Assembly (NCBI RefSeq): GCF_000012485.1
Contig: NC_007512.1
Coordinates: 1,179,001-1,243,000 of the forward strand
DNA: 64,000 nt
Direction of reading: 5' to 3'
From: Pelodictyon luteolum DSM 273
GTDB taxonomy: Bacteria; Bacteroidota; Chlorobiia; Chlorobiales; Chlorobiaceae
Part shown: positions 46,728 to 55,004 of the stretch, piece by piece
How positions within the stretch are numbered: the first letter of the stretch is position 1
Layout: each line of letters opens with the position of its first letter
The notes under the pieces: generated by a model
What the model saw: only the letters and a program-made list of their open reading frames with translations
The model's database searches: none
Told to the model about the DNA's origin: nothing
Translations under genes and position numbers: made by a program

Positions 46728-47003
46728 ATGAAGAAATCAGCATCACTTCCTTCAATAAGGATAAATCCCGAGCTCCGTACCGCTGCAGAAGGGGTTTTGC
46801 GCGAAGGGGAAACGCTGTCTGGATTCATTCTTGACTCTCTCTGCACGAATATTGAGCGGCGTAAACTTCAGACCTCTTTTTTGGAAAAAGGACTCAAGGC
46901 TCTTGATGAGTCTGAGGCTACCGGTGAGTATTACGATGCTGATGATGTGCTGGCAGAGTTGAAGCAGATGTTGGTGGAGTCAAAAACCGGGAAAAAGTTT
47001 TGA
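46728..47003 (+). CDS. Small antitoxin of a ParE/RelE-type pair
   Basis: ATG 46728 gives 91 residues: MKKSASLPSIRINPELRTAA then EGVLREGETLSGFILDSLCT. This looks like a ribbon-helix-helix N-terminus followed by a helical tail (ERRKLQTSFLEKGLKALDES, DDVLAELKQML) that would wrap the toxin. Its stop overlaps the toxin start. It resembles antitoxins of the YlcI/ParD group. Residues upstream to 46698 overlap the palindrome and are not part of it. Confidence 0.8.
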   Translation: MKKSASLPSIRINPELRTAAEGVLREGETLSGFILDSLCTNIERRKLQTSFLEKGLKALDESEATGEYYDADDVLAELKQMLVESKTGKKF

Positions 47004-47302
47004 CGTATCACATCAGATTTACCCGTCTTGCGAAGGAAGATCTGATGCGGCTTTATGTATTCCGCTTACATACTGACCATGCATCAGCTGTTGATGCACT
47101 TGAGGCAATAACACATGGGATTGATTTTCTGCATCGCTTTCCATTCAGTTGCAGAAGGATTCACCATGACAGCCCATTTTTACGTGAGCTGATTATTTCA
47201 TTTGGTTCGACTGGCTATGTGGCCCTGTTTAAAATAGATGATCATCACGTTGTCAAGATTCTGGCTATACGCCATCAACATGAAGACGATTATTATACCT
47301 GA
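47000..47302 (+). CDS. ParE/RelE-type toxin
   Basis: A 100-residue toxin beginning at a TTG that overlaps the antitoxin stop (TTGA). It reads MTYHIRFTRLAKEDLMRLYV, then AVDALEAITHGIDFLHRFPF, SPFLRELIISFGSTGYVALF and KILAIRHQHEDDYY, which follows the ParE fold including the final IRHQxEDD. ParE toxins act on gyrase, while RelE relatives cut mRNA; the Tyr- and His-poor centre favours ParE. The rare TTG start and coupling would keep toxin levels below antitoxin. Confidence 0.85.
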   Translation: MTYHIRFTRLAKEDLMRLYVFRLHTDHASAVDALEAITHGIDFLHRFPFSCRRIHHDSPFLRELIISFGSTGYVALFKIDDHHVVKILAIRHQHEDDYYT

Positions 47303-47319
47303 CAGGTATTCATGCAGCA

Positions 47320-47365
47320 CAAACGGCCGTCCACTCCCTGCAGGAATGGCCGGCCGTTTGTTTTT
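47320..47365. terminator. Terminator after the toxin-antitoxin pair
   Basis: caaacggccg (47320-47329) pairs with cggccgtttg (47351-47360), followed by TTTTT. It probably ends the toxin transcript and may also serve the converging gene at 47388. Confidence 0.8.
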
Positions 47366-47387
47366 ACTTGCTTGAGTGAATCCGGAC

Positions 47388-48287
47388 TTATTCCGTAATG
47401 GCTTTCATCATGTCCTTGATGTTGCCCGGTGTGCTCACGATCTTCATGAATGTGCCCATGGAGAGTTCCGGCCAGCTGAGTGCCAGGCGGTATTTGCCGG
47501 GCAGCATGGTGACGGTATTGCCTTCAAGAATGATTTCGTAGGGCATGGCTGCGATGTTCTCCTCACCGATTTTCGGCAGGAACTTTGCCTCTCCATCCTT
47601 CGGGTCATGCAGACCGACGCCTATGACGGCGATTTTCTTTGCAGGAAACACCAGTCGATAGACCTCTTTTGCATGGACATTGTTCTTCTTCAAATGTCCG
47701 TCGATTGTTTCCAGACCCTTTTCAAATGAGCTGTAGGTGTTGAGCCTTTCTGGATCTCCGAAGTCCGGCATGATGATTTTGTACCGGTACTTCCAAAGTT
47801 TTTCGGCACGCATGCCGCCTCCAAAGCCGGTAAATTCGTTCCCAAGCGGTCCCATGGCCGCTTTAACGTCCGCAGTAACCGTTCCGAGTACTTTCTGATG
47901 CTTCGGGCTCTCCTTCCGGAGATATGCGTTGAAGAGATACGGAGGGTTCAGATAGGACACCGTGACTGCATGGTTCTTTTTAACCAGTCCGACCTTCAGG
48001 ACTGCCGCCATGGCACCCCGATCAGCTACACTCGAGACAGCTCTTTTCAAATCCGTCCTGGTATAGGCAATGACCCGAAGGTCCGGGTTGTTTTCCGGGC
48101 TGTAGGCACCCAGTATTTCGAACCCTTTCGAACCAAGACCCGCTTTCACCTCGGCGGCAACCGTTTCCATGTTTTTCGATACCTCACCGACCTTGATGTA
48201 CGCCGGTATGTCAAGGGCGTGCTTTTCGGCCCTGAGCGGCGCAGATGCACCTATCATGAGCAGGAGAAAGATCCATAACTGTTTCAT
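47388..48287 (-). CDS. Secreted protein of unknown function
   Basis: ATG 48287 gives 299 residues with a signal peptide (MKQLWIFLLLMIGASAPLRA, cut after ALxA-like LRA). The mature protein starts EKHALDIPAYIKVGEVSKNM. Two similar alpha/beta segments seem present: one around GFEILGAYSPENNPDLRVIA and one around EVYRLVFPAKKIAVIGVGLH, the latter followed by IAAMPYEIILEGNTVTMLPG. It has a DUF302-like feel but I cannot assign it. It has its own upstream region with a 22-bp palindrome at 48334-48355. It follows the efflux operon in the same direction. Confidence 0.7.
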   Translation of the reverse strand: MKQLWIFLLLMIGASAPLRAEKHALDIPAYIKVGEVSKNMETVAAEVKAGLGSKGFEILGAYSPENNPDLRVIAYTRTDLKRAVSSVADRGAMAAVLKVGLVKKNHAVTVSYLNPPYLFNAYLRKESPKHQKVLGTVTADVKAAMGPLGNEFTGFGGGMRAEKLWKYRYKIIMPDFGDPERLNTYSSFEKGLETIDGHLKKNNVHAKEVYRLVFPAKKIAVIGVGLHDPKDGEAKFLPKIGEENIAAMPYEIILEGNTVTMLPGKYRLALSWPELSMGTFMKIVSTPGNIKDMMKAITE

Positions 48288-48333
48288 GTTACGAGTGTTG
48301 AAGGTTTTTCGGATTGTTACTTTTTGGATACCC

Positions 48334-48355
48334 TGTATCGATATATATCGATACA
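48334..48355. promoter_or_regulatory. 22-bp perfect palindrome before the secreted-protein gene
   Basis: The two 11-bp arms are tgtatcgatat and atatcgataca, with no spacer. It lies about 46 bp upstream of ATG 48287. An inverted repeat ttaac/gttaa follows at 48356-48369. Its size and symmetry fit a dimeric repressor operator. The regulator is not known; the TetR gene at 53339 is a possible but unproven candidate. Confidence 0.6.
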
Positions 48356-48407
48356 TTAACAATCGTTAACATAATATCCAAACAGAAAGCATCCGGACCA
48401 CTCAATT

Positions 48408-49529
48408 TCAGTTGGATACCTTGCGGTAGCGGTTGAGGGCGAGGGCCAGCATGAGGGCAGCATCCGCAGTCAGAATGGAAAGCGGAAGGGCGATTTCGCG
48501 GATGCCGGCCCCCTTCAGCATGACTCTGCGCATGATGTCGACGAAATGCCGGACGGGATTAGCCATGGTCATATTCTGCGCCCAGTGCGGCATGCTTTCA
48601 ATCGAGGTAAAGAGACCGCTCATGAGGGTGAAGATGACCATGAAGAACCATGCAATGAACATGGCCTGCTGCTGGGAATCGGTGAGGGTTGAGATAAGCA
48701 GGCCCATGCCGAGGACCACCAGCATGTAGATTGCGGCGACGAGATAGACGGTGAAGTAGCTGCCGAGCATCGGGACATCGAACCCTATGCGGGCAATGAG
48801 AAGCCCCAGGGTAAGTTCACCGAGGCCTATGATCCAGAACGGAAGAAGCTTGCCCGTAATGAACTGGTAACGCTTCAGGGGCGTCACATTGATCTGGTCG
48901 ATGGTACCGATCTCCTTCTCCCGGACGATGTTCATTCCCGACAGAAAGAGCCCGACCATGGTCACCAGAATAACAAGAATCCCTGGAACCATGTAATCGG
49001 AATAGCGGAGCTCGGGGTTGTACCAGGCGGAAGACTTGACGACGATCTCTCTGACAGCCGACCCGCTCTGCATGCCGGGAAGGACGGCAGGCAGGGTGCG
49101 GTTGAATGCCTGGACGATTTCATTGGAATAGGCCTGGATGACTCCCGCCGAGAACCCGTCTTCGGCATTGATGACGAGCTGTACCCGGCTCTCTCTACCG
49201 GTCATGAGCTCCTTTTCAAAGTCTCGAGGGATGACGAGCACGAGATCGGCTTTACCTGCCACGAGCTGGTTGATCGCCTCGCCTTCGGCAAATGACTCCC
49301 CGGTGAGCAGGAACCAGCCGGACCCGGTAAACTGTTCGCGGAACGCTCTGGACAGAGACGTCCGGTCAAGATCCTGGAGATGGAACGCCACGTTCTTCAC
49401 GTCGAAGGTCGCCGCATTCGAGAGAATCACCAGCTGGATGAAGGGCATGATGAATATGATCGGCAGCATGCCCCTGTTGCGGAATATCTGCAGAAACTCT
49501 TTCTGCAGCAGATACCCTATAGCCTTCAT
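48408..49529 (-). CDS. ABC-2 type efflux permease (YbhR-like)
   Basis: ATG 49529 starts MKAIGYLLQKEFLQIFRNRG, giving 373 residues; the frame stays open to 49919 but that part is antiparallel shadow of the next gene in another frame. One N-terminal helix, a large periplasmic domain (about 45-180), then five helices with YMVPGILVILVTMVGLFLSG, NIVREKEIGTIDQINVTPLK and MLVVLGMGLLISTLTDSQQQ. It pairs with the permease at 49553 and two ATPases, as in E. coli YbhGFSR. Confidence 0.9.
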   Translation of the reverse strand: MKAIGYLLQKEFLQIFRNRGMLPIIFIMPFIQLVILSNAATFDVKNVAFHLQDLDRTSLSRAFREQFTGSGWFLLTGESFAEGEAINQLVAGKADLVLVIPRDFEKELMTGRESRVQLVINAEDGFSAGVIQAYSNEIVQAFNRTLPAVLPGMQSGSAVREIVVKSSAWYNPELRYSDYMVPGILVILVTMVGLFLSGMNIVREKEIGTIDQINVTPLKRYQFITGKLLPFWIIGLGELTLGLLIARIGFDVPMLGSYFTVYLVAAIYMLVVLGMGLLISTLTDSQQQAMFIAWFFMVIFTLMSGLFTSIESMPHWAQNMTMANPVRHFVDIMRRVMLKGAGIREIALPLSILTADAALMLALALNRYRKVSN

Positions 49530-49552
49530 ATCGACATGGTTTGGTTCGGGGG

Positions 49553-50680
49553 CTACTGGAGCCGCTCCTTGAATTTCCTGACACTTGCAGCCACAAGGAC
49601 GCCGGTCATCACCACAAGCACGAGCGTTTCCTGCCATAGGATGCTGATGCCAGCTCCTTTCAGCATGATGGCTCTTACAATCTCCAGATACCACCTGGCG
49701 GGGATGATGTTGCTGATCACCTGCAGCGGAAGCGGCATGCTCTCGACCGGAAAGATGAACCCCGAGAGCAGTATGGTCGGAAGCAGGAGCCCGCCGAGGG
49801 AGATCATCATGGCGACCTGCTGTGAGTTCGTCATGGTGGAGATGAAGATGCCGAGCGAGAGCGCCGTCATGATGAAAAGAAGGGATTCCATAAGCAGAAG
49901 GAGATAACTCCCCCGGCATGGAACACCGAACACTACGGAGGCAATGGCGACAATGCTGACGACGTTGACAAAAGAGAGAATGAAATACGGGACCACCTTG
50001 CCGAGAATTATCTGCACCGGCCTCAAACTGGAGACCAGCAGCACCTCCATGGTGCCGCTCTCTTTTTCCCGGGTTATGCTGATGGATGTCATGAGGGCGG
50101 AAACCAGCATAAGGATCATGGCCATGAGGCCGGGAACGAAGAGATAGACGCTTTTCAGGGAAGGGTTGAACATCATGAGGGGTTCAGCCACAACTCCCCT
50201 CTCCCCTTCAAGGGGACGCGAGGACTGGCGAAGGTAGTCAAGAACGGCAGCCGTCGTGTAACCGGTGATGATGCGGGAGACGTTCGGATCTGACCCGTCG
50301 GTGATCACCTGCAGCTCCGCCTTCCGGTCCCGCTCGAGCCGGACCCCGAAACCGGGTTCAAAAACGATGGCCTCATCAATGCCGCCACCGGCAAAGAGCC
50401 GGGCGATGGCGGCCGGCGACTCAGGCTCACCGGCCAGGACGAACGTGCCGGACGAAAGGAGTGTATTGGTAATGCCACGGGTCACGCTGTCATGGGAGAG
50501 GTCGGAGACGGCGATTTTCACTTCGTTGATCTCGTTGCGTATGGCGTAGCCGAACAGAAGAAGCTGGATGATGGGCATGCCGAACAGGATTGCAGCAGAG
50601 CGCCTGTCACGGAAGATATGGAGGAACTCTTTTTTCACGAACCCCATGAAACTCGAAGCGGTGCCTTTTCTCTTCTTCAT
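49553..50680 (-). CDS. ABC-2 type efflux permease (YbhS-like)
   Basis: A 375-residue permease: GFVKKEFLHIFRDRRSAAIL, helix, periplasmic domain (about 45-185), then LFVPGLMAMILMLVSALMTS, SITREKESGTMEVLLVSSLR and FISTMTNSQQVAMMISLGGL, ending near VLVAASVRKFKERL. It should form the membrane heterodimer with the gene downstream. It overlaps the ATPase gene upstream by 4 bp (50677-50680). Function: export of a hydrophobic or cationic compound, unknown. Confidence 0.92.
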   Translation of the reverse strand: MKKRKGTASSFMGFVKKEFLHIFRDRRSAAILFGMPIIQLLLFGYAIRNEINEVKIAVSDLSHDSVTRGITNTLLSSGTFVLAGEPESPAAIARLFAGGGIDEAIVFEPGFGVRLERDRKAELQVITDGSDPNVSRIITGYTTAAVLDYLRQSSRPLEGERGVVAEPLMMFNPSLKSVYLFVPGLMAMILMLVSALMTSISITREKESGTMEVLLVSSLRPVQIILGKVVPYFILSFVNVVSIVAIASVVFGVPCRGSYLLLLMESLLFIMTALSLGIFISTMTNSQQVAMMISLGGLLLPTILLSGFIFPVESMPLPLQVISNIIPARWYLEIVRAIMLKGAGISILWQETLVLVVMTGVLVAASVRKFKERLQ

Positions 50681-51504
50681 GATGCCCCCCCCTTTGCGGG
50701 CCGGGCCAGGCGGATGAACAGTTCATCCATGCTCTCTACTCCAAACTGGCGTTGCAGTTCCAAGGGAGTGTCGAGCGCGGCGATGCGGCCGTCCACCATG
50801 ATGGAGACCCGGTCGCAGTATTCAGCTTCATCCATATAGTGGGTTGTGACAAAGACCGTCAGGCCGCGCTCTGCCGATTCATATATCATCTCCCAGAACC
50901 GGCGGCGGGTCAACGGGTCGACGCCTCCGGTCGGTTCATCGAGAAACACGATCCTTGGTTCATGCATCACGGCGACGGAAAACGCCAGTTTCTGTTTCCA
51001 GCCGAGCGGCAGCGCCTTCAGGCGGACGTCGGCTACTGAGGCAAGACCGAGCGTATCAATCAGAGCTCTGCCCTTTTCTTTGATTTCCTTGCGGTGGAGT
51101 CCGTAGATTCCCCCGAAAAAACGGATATTCTCCAAGGGCGTCAAATCGTCGTAGAGGGAAAACCGCTGGCTCATATAGCCGATGTTGCGCTTGATGTCCT
51201 CAGCCCCTGTATACACATCGAATCCTGCAACGGATGCGTTGCCGGAGGATGGCGCCAGCAGGCCTGTCAGCATCTTGATCGCCGTCGTCTTGCCCGCCCC
51301 GTTCGCACCGAGGAACCCGAACACCTCTCCCCCGCCAACGGAAAACGATATCGCATCGACCGCCCTGAACTCCCCGAACACCTTCGTGAGCCCTTCGGCA
51401 TTGATGACGTTGCCGGTGACATCTTTAACGACATCATTACCGATATCATGACCGATATCATTACCACCCACAGTAATGGGACCTCTTGTGACGGACTCAG
51501 TCAT
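50677..51504 (-). CDS. Efflux ABC ATPase with altered signature motif
   Basis: 275 residues. Walker A FLGANGAGKTTAIKMLTGLL, Q-loop GYMSQRFSLYDDL, Walker B RIVFLDEPTGGVDPLTRRRF and H-loop VTTHYMDEAEYCDRV are complete. The signature, however, reads LPLGWKQKLAF instead of LSGGQ. The N-terminus (about 13-28) has the four-residue repeat GNDI GHDI GNDV VKDV from a 12-bp tandem repeat, an addition before the ABC core, which may mean the real start is later. It matches the C-terminal ATPase half of YbhF; here the halves are separate genes overlapping by 8 bp. Confidence 0.9.
   Translation of the reverse strand: MTESVTRGPITVGGNDIGHDIGNDVVKDVTGNVINAEGLTKVFGEFRAVDAISFSVGGGEVFGFLGANGAGKTTAIKMLTGLLAPSSGNASVAGFDVYTGAEDIKRNIGYMSQRFSLYDDLTPLENIRFFGGIYGLHRKEIKEKGRALIDTLGLASVADVRLKALPLGWKQKLAFSVAVMHEPRIVFLDEPTGGVDPLTRRRFWEMIYESAERGLTVFVTTHYMDEAEYCDRVSIMVDGRIAALDTPLELQRQFGVESMDELFIRLARPAKGGAS
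51418..51465. repeat. Four 12-bp tandem repeats inside an ATPase gene
   Basis: Units 51418-51429, 51430-51441, 51442-51453 and 51454-51465 read gacatctttaac, gacatcattacc, gatatcatgacc and gatatcattacc. On the coding (minus) strand they encode GNDI, GHDI, GNDV and VKDV near the N-terminus. Length change by slippage would keep the frame. Confidence 0.8.
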
Positions 51505-52429
51505 CCCCCTCCCCCCTTCCCTGCTTCATGAGGGCCATGAACGTGTCTTCTATGCCGGGCCTGACCGGTTCGACCATAACGTCCTGCAGCCCCCGGCTCT
51601 GGAGATGTGCCTTGATCTCTCCGGCTGATGCAATGGCGCGGCGGTCGGCATAGTGCACCGAACTGCCGAAGGCATAGGCCGAAAGCGCATGCTCAAACCC
51701 TCTCAGCTCCCTCAGCAGGCGGTGTTTTTCGCGGGCACGCACTGCAAACAAGGGGGCGGTGAAGAGCGCAGTGACCCCCTCCGGGGTATCTATGGCAAGC
51801 AAAGAGCCTTCCTGCAGGAATGCCACCCGGTCGCAGAGGGATGCTTCATCCATGTAGGGTGTCGAGACCACGATGGTTATGCCCTGCGTCCTGAGGCGCT
51901 GGAGCATCTCCCAGAACTCCCGGCGTGAGACGGCATCGACCCCTGTCGTCGGCTCATCGAGCAGGAGGAGGTCGGGCCGGTGCACGAGAGCGCAGCAAAG
52001 GGCGAGCTTCTGCTTCATTCCCCCTGAGAGCTTGCCCGCCCTGCGGGTGCGGAACGGCTCGAGCTGGCTGTAGATGTCTCGGATGAGTTCATAGTTCTCT
52101 TCGACCGTCGTATTGAAAACGGTGGCAAAAAAGCGGAGGTTCTCTTCAACGCTGAGATCCTCGTAGAGCGAGAAGGTCCCGGGCATGTAGCCGATCCGGC
52201 TGCGTATGCTTCGATACTCCTTCACCGGGTCGAGACCGAGCACTTCTGCTTTTCCGTGGTCGGCAACGAGCAGGGTGCAGAGGATCCTGATGAGGGTCGT
52301 TTTGCCGGCGCCGTCGGCACCGATCAGTCCGAACAGCTCCCCCTCATCAACCCCGAGGGCAATGTTGCGGAGTGCAGAAACGGCACCGAATGACTTTTCA
52401 ACGCCTTCAAGGCTGATGGCCTTACCCAT
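51497..52429 (-). CDS. Efflux ABC ATPase with altered H-loop
   Basis: 310 residues. Walker A LIGADGAGKTTLIRILCTLL, Q-loop GYMPGTFSLYEDL, a full signature LSGGMKQKLALCCALV and Walker [21 protein letters not shown]. The H-loop reads VVSTPYMDEASLCDRV, with Pro where the switch His normally lies. An extra C-terminal domain (about 225-310) follows. It corresponds to the N-terminal ATPase half of YbhF. With the partner ATPase it should make one normal and one degenerate ATP site. Confidence 0.9.
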   Translation of the reverse strand: MGKAISLEGVEKSFGAVSALRNIALGVDEGELFGLIGADGAGKTTLIRILCTLLVADHGKAEVLGLDPVKEYRSIRSRIGYMPGTFSLYEDLSVEENLRFFATVFNTTVEENYELIRDIYSQLEPFRTRRAGKLSGGMKQKLALCCALVHRPDLLLLDEPTTGVDAVSRREFWEMLQRLRTQGITIVVSTPYMDEASLCDRVAFLQEGSLLAIDTPEGVTALFTAPLFAVRAREKHRLLRELRGFEHALSAYAFGSSVHYADRRAIASAGEIKAHLQSRGLQDVMVEPVRPGIEDTFMALMKQGRGEGDD

Positions 52430-52433
52430 TCTC

Positions 52434-53342
52434 TCAGGGCTCCTTCAGGCGCATTTCGCCCGGCATGCCTATTTTGAGAATGCCGTTCGGGTTTTTGACG
52501 AGGATCTTCAAGGCGTATACCATGTTGATGCGGTCCTCCCGGGTCTGTATGATCTTGGGCGTGAACTCGGCCTTTGAAGAGATCCATGTAATGGTGCCCC
52601 GAAGCCTGCTATCGGCCGGTTTGCGCCCGTCGATAAGGACGTCTACCTCCTGGCCTATCCTGATGGAGGGAAGCTGGCGGGCACCGACGTAGGCCCTCAG
52701 GTACATGTTGTCGAGATCGGCTATCCGGTAGAGTGGTTTTCCAGGCGAAACGAGTTCGCCCGGCTCTGCATACTTTGCGAGCACCGTGCCCTCAATGGGA
52801 GAGCGGATGGTGCTCCGCCCGATCTGGTCACGGAGCTGACAGATCCGCGCTTCCATGGACTGCAGCTCGGCGTTGATTTCCGGAGTCCTGGAGTTGACGG
52901 ATTGAATCTGGCGCTCCATAACCTTCACCTCGTTCCGGATATCCTCAAGCTGCTTGGCCGGTGCGGCACCATCGGCCACAAGCCGGGTGTAGCGCTCCAC
53001 GTCGTGCTGGAGGTTCCGGCGTTTCTGGCGGTAGACGCCGGATTCAGCGCTGAGGGAGGGTTTTTTTGCCTCCAGGGCTTTCTGCTGCGCCTCCAGCTGC
53101 AGAAGGCTGAACTGCAGCTGGGTCGTATCGATAATGGCTGTCAATGCACCCTTTTTCAGCCGGTCTCCTTCCTCGAGCGGAAACTCCAGAAGCCGTCCTG
53201 CCGTTTCGGATGAAACCACAACCTCCGTGGACTCGAAATTCCCATAAGCATCCGACGCACTCTGGCCGGAGCATCCGGCAAGCCCAATTGTGAGAGTAAC
53301 GCCGAGGATGGCTCTTCTTGCTATCGGTGAAGGGTGTTTCAT
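52434..53342 (-). CDS. HlyD-type membrane fusion lipoprotein (YbhG-like)
   Basis: 302 residues with signal and lipobox IGLAGC. The half-lipoyl motif AGRLLEFPLEEGDRLKKGAL is followed by a coiled-coil hairpin (about 80-190: LLQLEAQQKALEAKKPSLSA, VKVMERQIQSVNSRTPEINA), the second lipoyl half IEGTVLAKYAEPGELVSPGK and a beta-barrel domain. It links the inner-membrane exporter to the periplasm or an outer-membrane channel. It overlaps the TetR gene by 4 bp (53339-53342). Confidence 0.93.
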   Translation of the reverse strand: MKHPSPIARRAILGVTLTIGLAGCSGQSASDAYGNFESTEVVVSSETAGRLLEFPLEEGDRLKKGALTAIIDTTQLQFSLLQLEAQQKALEAKKPSLSAESGVYRQKRRNLQHDVERYTRLVADGAAPAKQLEDIRNEVKVMERQIQSVNSRTPEINAELQSMEARICQLRDQIGRSTIRSPIEGTVLAKYAEPGELVSPGKPLYRIADLDNMYLRAYVGARQLPSIRIGQEVDVLIDGRKPADSRLRGTITWISSKAEFTPKIIQTREDRINMVYALKILVKNPNGILKIGMPGEMRLKEP

Positions 53343-53956
53343 GATGCTGTCGATGGTTTCAGTAGTTCTGCAATCCAGACGGGAACAAGCGCCCGGCGTT
53401 CATCGAGCGCCCGGCGGTACTCGGCGTCGGTCCTGCCTGTAATGGCCTGCATGGCCCGGGCTGCGACAAAGGGAAAGGCAGAGAGCGAGAGCAGATTAAG
53501 GAGAAACTGCACGGCGTCCATCCGGCGGAACTCGCCACGGTCCGCACCTTCATCAAGTTCACGCTGCAGTCGCTCAAGGGCAAGTAGGTTTTTTGTGCCG
53601 ATGATATCGCTGAAGCGCCCGGGGTTGCGGTGCATTTCATGGACTACGAAGCCGGGAAGAAAGGGATACTTCTGCACGGTGTCGAAATAGCTGTCAACAA
53701 ACGCACGGACCTTTTCCTGCAGGGGCTCGTCAGAAGCAAGCGTTGCAAAGACAGGCGGCATAAGACGGGCTACGGCCGCCGCAAACACCGCATTGAAGAG
53801 TCGGTCCTTGCTTCGGAAATAGTAATGCAGCAGCGCCTTGTTGATGCCTGCCCCGTCGGCAATCTCCTGCATTCTCGCCCCTTCGTAGCCTCTCTGGTAA
53901 AACACATCTTCAGCGCTCTGCAGAATTCTGTTTTGCGTATCGCTCTCTGTGCTCAT
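53339..53956 (-). CDS. TetR-family regulator of the efflux operon (CecR-like)
   Basis: 205 residues. The N-terminal helix-turn-helix reads ILQSAEDVFYQRGYEGARMQ, then EIADGAGINKALLHYYFRSK DRLFNAVF, a standard TetR_N. The C-terminal domain follows the CecR (YbiH) pattern. It is the first gene of the minus-strand operon tetR-mfp-ATPase-ATPase-permease-permease. A 22-bp inverted repeat at 53993-54014 just upstream is the likely operator, giving autoregulation. Confidence 0.92.
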   Translation of the reverse strand: MSTESDTQNRILQSAEDVFYQRGYEGARMQEIADGAGINKALLHYYFRSKDRLFNAVFAAAVARLMPPVFATLASDEPLQEKVRAFVDSYFDTVQKYPFLPGFVVHEMHRNPGRFSDIIGTKNLLALERLQRELDEGADRGEFRRMDAVQFLLNLLSLSAFPFVAARAMQAITGRTDAEYRRALDERRALVPVWIAELLKPSTAS

Positions 53957-53992
53957 TTTCCAGGGCTCCCTCTGTTTCCCGTTTATCTATCA

Positions 53993-54014
53993 AGTTTAAC
54001 CATAAAGTTAAACT
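53993..54014. promoter_or_regulatory. Putative TetR operator between tetR and lipA
   Basis: agtttaac (53993-54000) and gttaaact (54007-54014) are perfect inverted repeats with a 6-nt spacer, about 37 bp before the tetR start. The spacing fits a TetR-family dimer. It lies in the divergent tetR/lipA region. Confidence 0.7.
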
Positions 54015-54110
54015 ATCCAATCAAACGTCCAAGAGAAACGTTCCCATCAGCCACATTTTCTTATATTGACCGAAGTCACCGCCCTTTGAAATAGAGAACG
54101 GAAGCACGCA

Positions 54111-54986
54111 ATGAAGGATCACTCCCCGAGAAAACCCGAATGGCTGAAACAGCGGCTGAGCGCCGGTGACGGGTTTGGTGCGCTCCAGAGGCTTCTCTCT
54201 TCCAAAGGCATCCATACCGTATGCCGTTCGGCAAAATGCCCTAACCTGCAGGAGTGCTGGTCAGAGGGCACCGCAACCTTCCTTCTTCTCGGCAACGTCT
54301 GTACCAGAACCTGCAGGTTCTGCGCAATCGATACATCGAGAACGCCAGCCGCCCCTGAAACCGATGAACCGGAACGGGTTGCAGCGGCTGCCAGGACCAT
54401 GGCATTGCAGTTCGTGGTGCTGACGAGCGTGACAAGGGACGATCTCCCGGACGGCGGAGCCGCACACTGGGTGGAAACCATACGTGCAATCCGGAAGGCC
54501 AGCCCCCGGGCCGGCATCGAATGCCTCATCCCTGATTTTGCCGGAAACGAAGCAGCTCTCGACCTGGTATGCAAAGAACGTCCGGATGTGCTCAACCATA
54601 ACATTGAAACCGTTCCGAGGCTGTACGAAAAAGTAAGGCCGGAGGCACGCTACCGCCGCTCGCTTGATCTGCTTCAGCGCGCAGCATCACTATTCGGGCT
54701 CACCACCAAGTCAGGCATGATGGTCGGTATGGGGGAATCATTCGAAGAGGTAGGCGAAGCCCTTCAGGACCTTGCCCGCCATGGATGCCGGATGATCACC
54801 ATCGGCCAGTACCTCCAGCCGAGTGCCCGCCATATCCCTGTGGAACGCTATGTCACTCCTGAAGAGTTCGCAGGCTTCCGTGATCTTGCCCTCTCGCTCG
54901 GCTTCAGCAGCGTCCAGTCGGGGCCTTTTGTCAGAAGTTCATATCATGCCGCAGCTTCAAGCGCGGCATGCACACCCGTCCCATAA
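54111..54986 (+). CDS. lipA: Lipoyl synthase
   Basis: 291 residues, a radical SAM enzyme inserting two sulfurs into octanoyl groups. The auxiliary cluster ligands are in [20 protein letters not shown] (CX4CX5C) and the radical SAM motif in [14 protein letters not shown] (CX3CX2C). [20 protein letters not shown] and FVRSSYHA near the C-terminus complete the signature. Lipoate serves 2-oxoacid dehydrogenase or glycine-cleavage enzymes. It starts a plus-strand run with the membrane protein and SDR genes. Confidence 0.97.
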
Positions 54987-55004
54987 CCCTCAATCATCAT
55001 CACC

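Noticed and set aside
49530-49919. N-terminal extension of the YbhR-like permease
   Set aside because: The extra 130 codons overlap the next permease in another frame and read as low-complexity sequence; ATG 49529 starts a normal permease.
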